15,290 nucleotides of DNA from the NCBI GenBank assembly GCA_964510525.1, contig CAZECE010000028.1, forward strand, positions 1 to 15,290. The letters are read 5' to 3'. The first letter of the stretch is position 1. Each line of letters begins with the position of its first letter. Below the pieces are notes generated by a model, which saw only the letters and a program-made list of their open reading frames with translations, was not told the origin of the DNA and did no database searches. Below, one piece after another: positions 6,858 to 12,966 of this stretch. This DNA comes from CAZECE01 sp964510525. GTDB taxonomy: Bacteria > Pseudomonadota > Gammaproteobacteria > Pseudomonadales > JANQJO01. Both the position numbers and the translations under genes were made by a program.

Positions 6858-6961
6858 GACAGTACCGGCTTACCCAAGAAGCCGATCATGATATGGATCA
6901 AATTTTAGATCAGGGGATTGATGATTCAGACTGCTGCTGGGCTTGCCATAAACCTGCATAA
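6854..6961 (+). pseudogene. Truncated ParE-like toxin remnant
   Basis: The frame starts at ATG 6854, overlapping the antitoxin stop, and gives MRQYRLTQEADHDMDQILDQ followed by GID. This matches the opening of ParE/RelE-fold toxins (an YRLT strand, then the EADxDxxxI helix), which are usually about 90-100 residues. After about codon 23 the frame continues as 12 residues that are simply the antisense of the ABC transporter C-terminus, and stops at 6959-6961. The frame therefore lacks the core sheet and the C-terminal residues needed for toxicity. A deletion joining the toxin start to the 3' end of the transporter gene near 6910-6922 explains it best. Confidence 0.7.
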
Positions 6962-8703
6962 ACACCGTCTGCAGCCAGCAATGCCTCATGAGCGCCCTCT
7001 TCGACCACTTTACCGCCTTCCATCACCAGAATCTTATCCGCATTCACTACCGTCGATAAACGGTGCGCGATTACCAAGCTGGTGTGCTCACGACTGACGT
7101 CATCAATCGCAGCCATGATTTTTTTCTCGGAGTGGCTGTCCAGCGAAGACGTCGCCTCATCGAAGACAATAATGGCAGGATTTTTTAAAATAGTTCGCGC
7201 GATGGCCACGCGCTGTTTTTCGCCACCGGAAAGCTTCAGGCCGCGCTCGCCGACCAGGGTCTCACCTTTTTTTGGCAAGGATTCAATAAAGGTGTCTAAA
7301 TGCGCTAAGCGGATGGCACTTTGTACGTCATCGTCGCTTGCATCGACTTTGCCATAACGAATATTTTCAATAATGGAGGCATTGAATAACACCGTATCCT
7401 GAGGCACCACACCGATCACTTTGCGCAGTGAATGCTGCGTGACACCCGAAATATCCTGGTCATCAATCAAGATCTTGCCGCTCTTCAAGTCATAAAATCG
7501 AAACAATAATTTCAGCAATGTCGACTTACCCGCACCACTGCTGCCCACCACCGCCACTTTTTGTTTAGCCGGAACGGTAAAACTGACGCCTTTTAGAATG
7601 GGACGATCGTTTGAATAGCCAAATTGGAGTGATTCAAATTGAATTTCTCCGGTTGTAATCTGAAGTGTTTTCGCATCCGGCAGGTCTTTGATAGCCGGTT
7701 CTTGTTTTAACAAGCCAAACATTTTTTCAATGTTTACCATCGAACTTTTGATTTCTCGGTAGACAAAACCTAAAAAATTAAGCGGCATAAAAATCTGCAT
7801 CATAAAAGCATTAATCAACACAAAGTCACCCAACGTCATGGTGCCGGCTAACGTATATTGAGCGGCTAATACCATGGCCACCGTCATGGCTGCGGCGATG
7901 ATAAACGCCTGACCGGCATTTAATGCGAATAATGACAAACGGTTTTTTTGTCGAGCTTTTTCCCAAACGGCTAGCTGTTGATCATAACGCTCGGTTTCAT
8001 ACGCTTCATTAGTGAAGTACTTTACTGTCTCGTAGTTCAATAAGCTGTCGATGGCCTGAGTACTGCTGCCCGATTCGGCTTCATTGACCTCGCGCACAAA
8101 GCGGGTTCTAAATTCAGTGGCGTATATTGAAAACGCAATGTAGACGACCACCGAGATCAAAATAGTGAGCGCAAACCCTGGCGGGTATTTAAGAGCTAAA
8201 ATACCCATGACCATGCCCAGCTCTAATAATGTTGGCACGATGTTAAAAACCATGAAACGCATTAAAAAGCTGATGCCATTAGTGCCACGCTCAATTTCCC
8301 GCGATAAGCCACCGGTGCGACGCATCAAATGGAATTCAAGATCCAAAGCATGAAGATGCTCAAATACTTTCACGCCAATACGCCGCATGGCTTTTTCAGT
8401 GACGCGACCAAAAATTGTGTCTCTAAGCTCGCCGAACAACACGTTCGCAAAACGGGCTAGGCCATACGCTAACAATAAACCGATCGGGAGCAACACCAGA
8501 TCAGGTACTTGATTCGCAGCATCAAGGTCATCGACGATGTGCTTTAAGATGAAAGGTAACCCTACACTGGCGACTTTGGCACCGACCAAGCACAATAACG
8601 CCAAAAATATACGCGCCTTGTAAGCCTGCAGGTATGGGAGAAAAGACTTGAGCGCGCCCCAGTTGACCTGATCAAAGGACACATCCATTTTTTGTGATCG
8701 CAT
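6910..8703 (-). CDS. Atm1/HMT-type ABC half-transporter (permease fused to ATPase)
   Basis: A 597-residue inner-membrane exporter half, working as a homodimer. A six-helix membrane domain (~30-320) precedes the nucleotide-binding domain (~352-590). The ATPase motifs are complete: Walker A GSSGAGKS (387-394), Q-loop Q435, signature LSGGE (491-495), Walker B IIVFDE (511-516) and H-loop H547. YETVKYF (224-230) followed by TNE, and LNAGQ (261-265), are signatures of the Atm1/ABCB7/HMT1 group; the Asn and Gln of the latter line the glutathione-derivative site in that family. Export of glutathione persulfide or metal-glutathione conjugates is therefore likely. The start at 8703 has AGGAAA about nine bases upstream; the Met six codons in has no ribosome site. 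It has its own promoter (8749-8777). Its last 52 bases overlap the truncated toxin frame on the other strand. Confidence 0.93.
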   Translation of the reverse strand: MRSQKMDVSFDQVNWGALKSFLPYLQAYKARIFLALLCLVGAKVASVGLPFILKHIVDDLDAANQVPDLVLLPIGLLLAYGLARFANVLFGELRDTIFGRVTEKAMRRIGVKVFEHLHALDLEFHLMRRTGGLSREIERGTNGISFLMRFMVFNIVPTLLELGMVMGILALKYPPGFALTILISVVVYIAFSIYATEFRTRFVREVNEAESGSSTQAIDSLLNYETVKYFTNEAYETERYDQQLAVWEKARQKNRLSLFALNAGQAFIIAAAMTVAMVLAAQYTLAGTMTLGDFVLINAFMMQIFMPLNFLGFVYREIKSSMVNIEKMFGLLKQEPAIKDLPDAKTLQITTGEIQFESLQFGYSNDRPILKGVSFTVPAKQKVAVVGSSGAGKSTLLKLLFRFYDLKSGKILIDDQDISGVTQHSLRKVIGVVPQDTVLFNASIIENIRYGKVDASDDDVQSAIRLAHLDTFIESLPKKGETLVGERGLKLSGGEKQRVAIARTILKNPAIIVFDEATSSLDSHSEKKIMAAIDDVSREHTSLVIAHRLSTVVNADKILVMEGGKVVEEGAHEALLAADGVYAGLWQAQQQSESSIP

Positions 8704-8748
8704 CTACGCGCTTTCCTACTATACGATTAAGCATTGAAAAAAGAAGCG

Positions 8749-8777
8749 ATTATACGGAAGGTTGTTGGGGGTTCCAA
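8749..8777 (-). promoter_or_regulatory. Sigma70 promoter for the ABC transporter gene
   Basis: On the minus strand TTGGAA (8772-8777) and a perfect TATAAT (8749-8754) are 17 bases apart, about 45 bases upstream of the transporter start codon. This gives the transporter transcription independent of the TonB-like operon upstream. Confidence 0.75.
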
Positions 8778-8804
8778 CCCGAATGCTTGATTAGCTATTC
8801 GGGT
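8777..8804 (-). terminator. Hairpin after the TonB-like operon, weak terminator candidate
   Basis: ACCCGAAT (8777-8784) and ATTCGGGT (8797-8804) form a perfect 8-bp stem with a 12-base loop, about 30 bases past the stop codon of the last operon gene. No U-tract follows on the minus strand, so it may only stabilise the mRNA end. It abuts the -35 box of the next gene, so it could instead be a regulator site. Confidence 0.4.
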
Positions 8805-8832
8805 GGGTTAACTCAAATGCGCTTAGCTAGGA

Positions 8833-9825
8833 TTAGCTGGGTAAGAAATTAAATTTGTAAATCAAATTACGTGGTTCAACATCCATGGCTCCGAAATGGA
8901 GACGGTTAACCTCGTTCATGATTTTTTTCTCCAATGCTGGATCGTTCAACTCACTGGATATCAATTTGAATTGGGACACATGTCCCTCTGGCTCAATAAC
9001 CAAACTGAACACCAAGGTACCAGCCAAGCTATCATGAGACTTTAATGCTTTTAAATAATGCAAATACGCTTTATTTTTCCCTAGTTCAAACACTCGACGG
9101 ATCGACTCATCACTTCGCTGACCGCTGATTTTTGAATCAAAGAAATTTTGCGTGTCAGACGTTGCACTGCCTCCACCACCGTTATTAAATCCATCCAGCT
9201 TCATCGCTTTGTGGCTGGCTAATGCAACCCCTTTGGTTTTCAGCATGGCATCATCAGAGACATTGATTCCTTGACTCTTCTTAGTAATCGCGGCATCACC
9301 AAGCTTATTGTATGACGTTTTAGCCACGGTGCCCTTGGTGCTGTTGGACACATTCTTGGATCTGATTTTGGTCATATCCATAGAGAAATCCAGCTGACTG
9401 AATTGTGCTGCAAAATCTGAAACCGAATCTTTGGTCGCTACTGGCTTATTTTTCTTAGCCACTTGCACTACTTTTTCAACGGGCTTAGGTTGCACCGCTT
9501 TGGGTTTAGGCTTGGGCTTGACCTCTTTTTTCACTATGGGTTGCGGCTCCGGTTTTTTCACTTTTTTAACCGGCGGTTTGATGACTTCCGGTTCTGGTAA
9601 TGGGCGAACCGGATCTAATTTCATTTCAACTTTAACGACCTCTTTCTCTTCTTCCTCTTTCTCTAATGAGGGCATGAAGTGCATAGTGACTAAAAAGATC
9701 AGCAATAAGAGTAATAAGCGATTCCTTAGCTTTGTAAATTTTTCATCCTGCTCTGTATTAGCTTCCCAAGGCAATTTTAAACCTAGGTTTACAGAATCTT
9801 CGATTGTCATAGTATTCGTCGTCAT
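8833..9825 (-). CDS. TonB-like energy transducer with AgmX/PglI-type C-terminal domain
   Basis: A 330-residue periplasm-spanning protein, predicted to carry force from the ExbB/ExbD motor to an envelope target. A cytoplasmic tail (1-36) leads to one membrane segment (~37-53), an acidic patch, a Pro/Lys-rich extended region with KPKPKPK (~72-130) like the TonB spacer, a Ser/Lys-rich low-complexity stretch, a glycine run (216-219) and a C-terminal domain (~236-329). That domain (RSDESIRRVF...LKSHDSLAGTLVFSLVIEPEGHVSQFKLISSELND) matches the TonB-like module seen in AgmX/PglI proteins. A GTG start at 9843 is possible; I prefer ATG 9825 because GGAGAG precedes it by about seven bases. It is the last gene of the operon, with the ExbD-2 gene ending 18 bases upstream. 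Target receptor unknown. Confidence 0.85.
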   Translation of the reverse strand: MTTNTMTIEDSVNLGLKLPWEANTEQDEKFTKLRNRLLLLLLIFLVTMHFMPSLEKEEEEKEVVKVEMKLDPVRPLPEPEVIKPPVKKVKKPEPQPIVKKEVKPKPKPKAVQPKPVEKVVQVAKKNKPVATKDSVSDFAAQFSQLDFSMDMTKIRSKNVSNSTKGTVAKTSYNKLGDAAITKKSQGINVSDDAMLKTKGVALASHKAMKLDGFNNGGGGSATSDTQNFFDSKISGQRSDESIRRVFELGKNKAYLHYLKALKSHDSLAGTLVFSLVIEPEGHVSQFKLISSELNDPALEKKIMNEVNRLHFGAMDVEPRNLIYKFNFLPS

Positions 9826-9843
9826 TGTTACTCTCTCCGACAC

Positions 9844-10446
9844 TTAACCGGATACCGACAAGGCATTCGAGTTATTGATCTGATCGCCTTCGGAGGGCGG
9901 AATGGGGGCATCTCCCACATGGTTTAAAGCCAGGGATACGTTTAAAAACGCTTGCTTACGGCACGTCATCATCACACTTTTCAACAAGGTGAACGGAATG
10001 GTTCGTTCACCTAAGATGGTCACAGCCAGTTCTTCACCGTCAACAACCTTTTCAGTGTCACCACCTTCGAGTGCTACGCCGGTCTCATTTTCGATCATTT
10101 CTGCTAAAGCCGCTTGTTCAGCTCGAAAATCATCCAGGGCTTCAGCCAACTTAGGAATCACACCGGGTTTATTCATTTCAAGTACTTCTTTTGTGGTAAC
10201 GACCAACTCATCTTCAGCCCAAATATTTTCACCATCGATGTAAATCGAAAATTCTGGAATGGCTTCCACTCCAGTAACGGAATCAGGCAGCTCAACAAAT
10301 CGAGCGTTCTCTAATTTAGCGCTATCGCCCGAATTTAACAGTAAGAAGAAAACCATAATGGTAAAAATATCCATCAAAGCCACCAAACTTAGCTTACTGT
10401 CTGGTGTCTTCTTAACCTTTTTATAAAATGATTGTTCACTCAACAT
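9844..10446 (-). CDS. ExbD/TolR-family protein (ExbD-2), Asp retained
   Basis: A 200-residue single-pass inner-membrane protein of the proton-driven ExbB-ExbD/TolQ-TolR/MotA-MotB class. The membrane helix (~20-39, SLVALMDIFTIMVFFLLLNS) carries D26, the position of the proton-binding Asp of ExbD. The periplasmic part is longer than the ~100 residues usual for ExbD, with a helical, acidic insert at ~85-130 (EVLEMNKPG...EQAALAEMIENETG). It follows ExbD-1 by 20 bases and precedes the TonB-like gene. Only a weak GAG ribosome site lies before the start, so translation may be coupled to ExbD-1. Role: one of two ExbD subunits in the motor. Confidence 0.88.
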   Translation of the reverse strand: MLSEQSFYKKVKKTPDSKLSLVALMDIFTIMVFFLLLNSGDSAKLENARFVELPDSVTGVEAIPEFSIYIDGENIWAEDELVVTTKEVLEMNKPGVIPKLAEALDDFRAEQAALAEMIENETGVALEGGDTEKVVDGEELAVTILGERTIPFTLLKSVMMTCRKQAFLNVSLALNHVGDAPIPPSEGDQINNSNALSVSG

Positions 10447-10466
10447 AATCTACTCGCTTCTGAGGT

Positions 10467-10964
10467 CTATCGCGCTTCTTCTAAAGACACTTCAGGAAAT
10501 AATTCAACATTAACCACACTCGCAGCCACCACTGTTTGGTATGCCTTCACCGTATCAATGGCCGTTACAACGTCTTGGTATTGAACGTGAGGTTTGGATC
10601 TAACCAAGATGTCTTTTTTCGAAGGCACTTTCTCTTTGACTGCTTGTAATACTTGGCTTAACTGTTCGGTATCGAATTCTTTCTCCTCAAGACCTTGAAC
10701 TTTAGGCACGCTTTTGAGTAAGTGATTGTCTGGATAATAAACCTTGTAACCAACATCACTGACTTCAATTTCCAAACTGGATTGTGGGTCAGCTGAGATA
10801 CCAGCCCCGCCCCCCAGCTCAGGTAACTTGAGTTCTAATACTGAGATTTGAGTAAATGACATCGATAACAAAAGTACCGGTATCAATACCACCATTAAGT
10901 TCATAAAAGGCGTGACATCAATGTCTTCGTTTCCCGGTTGATTTCTTTTGTACTTAATCATCAT
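10467..10964 (-). CDS. ExbD/TolR-family protein (ExbD-1), membrane Asp replaced by Asn
   Basis: A 165-residue ExbD-family protein with one N-terminal membrane helix (~18-37) and a periplasmic domain. The helix entry DIDVTPFMNLMVVLIPVLLL aligns with the ExbD pattern xTPLIDVxxxLLxxF, which puts N22 at the essential Asp position. The periplasmic domain keeps ExbD features (LELKLP after the helix, ILVRSKPHVQYQDVVTAIDTVK near the end). GAGAG lies three bases before ATG 10964 and six before ATG 10961, so the second Met is probably used. It is 44 bases downstream of the ExbB gene. It may be a structural partner of ExbD-2 rather than a proton carrier itself. Confidence 0.87.
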   Translation of the reverse strand: MMIKYKRNQPGNEDIDVTPFMNLMVVLIPVLLLSMSFTQISVLELKLPELGGGAGISADPQSSLEIEVSDVGYKVYYPDNHLLKSVPKVQGLEEKEFDTEQLSQVLQAVKEKVPSKKDILVRSKPHVQYQDVVTAIDTVKAYQTVVAASVVNVELFPEVSLEEAR

Positions 10965-11008
10965 CTACTCTCAATTAGCGCTCAGGTTACAATCCCAGTT
11001 ATCCAAGA

Positions 11009-11776
11009 TTAAGAGGGTTGCACAACAATAGGGTCAGAACCGTCATTAAAACCATTGGTCGTGACCGGTGTCATGTCTGATACCCCGGCAGACACTCGAA
11101 CCGTCGGCTTTTCAGCTGTCTTGGTTACGGCACCATCAATCATGCGATGTAAGGTTAACGCGTTTAAAAACTTAACCGCAGACATTTCAATGCTGCTCAC
11201 GATTTTAGCGGTGCGACTTTGCAAAACAGAACTTAAGATCAATAAAGGAATAGCGGACATTAAGCCAAAAGCGGTGGTGTTCATAGCGATCGAAATTGAG
11301 ACCGAAAGCAACTTGGCTTTTTCAGCAGGATCCGCGTTGGCAACCGCTGTAAATGCACCGATCAAGCCGATAATGGTGCCTAACAAACCCAGTAAGGTCG
11401 CGACATTAGCCAACATATTAAGGTAACTGGTGCGCTCTTCTAAGCGTGGCAATGCTTCTAACATGCCTTCGTTCATAGCATTTTCAACATCCGCACGATT
11501 ACGTGAGACTTTTAACATATCCAAACCACACCCAATGGTTTTATAAACAGCAACATCGCTGCCATTGGCAACCGTATGAATTTTATTGACCTCACCCGAT
11601 TTCAATAAGGGCATCAAGTCCGCAAAGGCTTTCATGTTTTCTTTCTTTTCTTTCGCTAAGAAAACCCATCGCTCGATGGCGATGGCCAAACCGACTGCCA
11701 ACACAGCCCCAATGGGGTAGATAAAAAACCCACCATCTTGAAAAAACGATACAACAAATTCGTAAACTTCAGTCAT
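11009..11776 (-). CDS. MotA/TolQ/ExbB-family proton channel
   Basis: A 255-residue inner-membrane protein forming the channel or stator ring around ExbD. The first membrane segment (GGFFIYPIGAVLAVGLAIAI, ~15-35) ends in the typical ERWVFL. The second and third segments (~122-143 and ~158-185) hold LLGTIIGLIGAF with T134 and ISIAMNTTAFGL with T168, matching the pore threonines T148 and T181 of E. coli ExbB. A Thr/Val-rich cytoplasmic tail of about 40 residues follows. The frame allows GTG at 11788, but ATG 11776 has GAGGTG directly upstream at good distance. It lies 44 bases after the small exported protein and 44 before ExbD-1. Confidence 0.92.
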   Translation of the reverse strand: MTEVYEFVVSFFQDGGFFIYPIGAVLAVGLAIAIERWVFLAKEKKENMKAFADLMPLLKSGEVNKIHTVANGSDVAVYKTIGCGLDMLKVSRNRADVENAMNEGMLEALPRLEERTSYLNMLANVATLLGLLGTIIGLIGAFTAVANADPAEKAKLLSVSISIAMNTTAFGLMSAIPLLILSSVLQSRTAKIVSSIEMSAVKFLNALTLHRMIDGAVTKTAEKPTVRVSAGVSDMTPVTTNGFNDGSDPIVVQPS

Positions 11777-11820
11777 AACACACCTCACAGTTAAAAAAAC
11801 GACTAAACATCATAAAAAAC

Positions 11821-12180
11821 CTAAGGGGAAACGTTCCCCATACCAAACTGACGATAAATTTCGTTAGCCCTTAACACAACATCCCTATCGATCACCTCTA
11901 AAGACTGGTCATACTTGTCTTCAATGTGCCAATCCAAATTCCCATCGGACCCCATTTCGCGCCATGGAACAAAATAACTCACGGTGGGTTGCTCTCGATC
12001 ACCGACAAAGGTTGACTCTAACTTCAATACCGATGGATTTTGGAGTACAGATTTATCCCCCTTTTCAGCGCTGACCGGCGCAATAACCGCAAAAAATGTA
12101 GCCGCCATACAGGCCTTTGTAATTGCCGATTGCATTGTTTTTTTTGCTGACTCTACTTTTCTCACGTGTCTTCTACTCAT
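11821..12180 (-). CDS. Small exported protein of unknown function
   Basis: A 119-residue protein with a basic N-terminus (SRRHVRK...KK), a hydrophobic core ITKACMAATFFAVIAPVSA and a likely signal-peptidase site after A38, leaving about 81 mature periplasmic residues. The mature part has VSYFVPWREMGSDGNLDWHI followed by an amphipathic C-terminal helix (VVLRANEIYRQFGMG). I do not recognise a family. It sits between the TPR lipoprotein (69 bases upstream) and the ExbB gene, so it is probably a dedicated component of the same machine. No clear ribosome site precedes ATG 12180; ATG 12135 is an alternative that keeps the signal peptide. Confidence 0.7.
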   Translation of the reverse strand: MSRRHVRKVESAKKTMQSAITKACMAATFFAVIAPVSAEKGDKSVLQNPSVLKLESTFVGDREQPTVSYFVPWREMGSDGNLDWHIEDKYDQSLEVIDRDVVLRANEIYRQFGMGNVSP

Positions 12181-12249
12181 TTAATGGTTGTAAATTTAAA
12201 GGTTTTAAACCGTATCGTGCTATTCATCTTTGAGCTGTTCATCTACGGA

Positions 12250-12966
12250 TTACTGTTTCGGAAATGACCGGGAGATACCGGTTCTTTCTTCGATTTCATC
12301 CAACCACTTTTCTACGTCTAAGTTCCTATAATTTGTTAACAGTTGGTGTGCTGACAAATGCTTTTCGGCATTAATCGGGTGATCCAAATACAAGTCATAC
12401 AACACACCTAAATTCAAATGCGCTTCAGGGCAATCGGGCCAAACAGACAGCGCTTCGTGATACACGTTTTGAGCATCAAGATAGTCACCCCTCTTTCTCA
12501 AAACCTGACTTAATAATAAATAAGCTGAGACATTTAGTCTGTTAACTTCGATCGCCTTCTTGTATAGGTTCTGTGCACTTTCTAGATCTTTTTCTTGCAC
12601 AGCGATATCACCCAGTAACACCCAAGGCCCTGAAACACTGTCATCTTTGGCAATCAATTTTTTCAGGTATTGCTTTGCTTGTTCGAGCTGGCTGTCTTTA
12701 ACTGACCGTTTTGCTTTGATAAAAAGTGCAATGGTTTCTGGTTTAAGTCGTTGTTTTTTTTCAAGATAAGGATTCGGTGCAGCCTGATACGCCAAACGCT
12801 TTCCACTCACTGAATCAAGTTCTGGTTTAGGTAAAAATTGCTGAGTCGGGAGCAATCTTGGATTCTCACTGATAAGTGATTGATTTGAGTGACCCATGTT
12901 GTTTGCACACCCAGCCAACTGGCCAAGCACCACACTTAAGATGCTGATTTGTATAAAGCGTTTCAC
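12250..12966 (-). CDS. TPR lipoprotein
   Basis: A 238-residue lipoprotein: KRF, hydrophobic IQISILSVVLGQ, lipobox LAGC with C20 lipidated and A21 following, which suggests the outer membrane. Residues ~75-215 contain three to four tetratricopeptide repeats (for example LEQAKQYLKKLIAKDD, DLESAQNLYKKAIEVN, DYLDAQNVYHEALSVWP, then AEHLNLGV-type AHLNLGV). It starts with GTG at 12966; the preceding gene stops at TAG sharing its G, an overlap that indicates coupled translation. The only nearby ATG is past the lipobox, which supports the GTG. Role inferred: an outer-membrane-tethered scaffold for the ExbB/ExbD/TonB-like machine. Confidence 0.85.
   Translation of the reverse strand: MKRFIQISILSVVLGQLAGCANNMGHSNQSLISENPRLLPTQQFLPKPELDSVSGKRLAYQAAPNPYLEKKQRLKPETIALFIKAKRSVKDSQLEQAKQYLKKLIAKDDSVSGPWVLLGDIAVQEKDLESAQNLYKKAIEVNRLNVSAYLLLSQVLRKRGDYLDAQNVYHEALSVWPDCPEAHLNLGVLYDLYLDHPINAEKHLSAHQLLTNYRNLDVEKWLDEIEERTGISRSFPKQ

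Noticed and set aside
9431..9847. 138-codon plus-strand frame opposite the TonB-like gene
   Set aside because: It is the antisense of the Pro/Lys-rich spacer, which yields Gly/Phe/Thr-rich nonsense; no signal or ribosome site.
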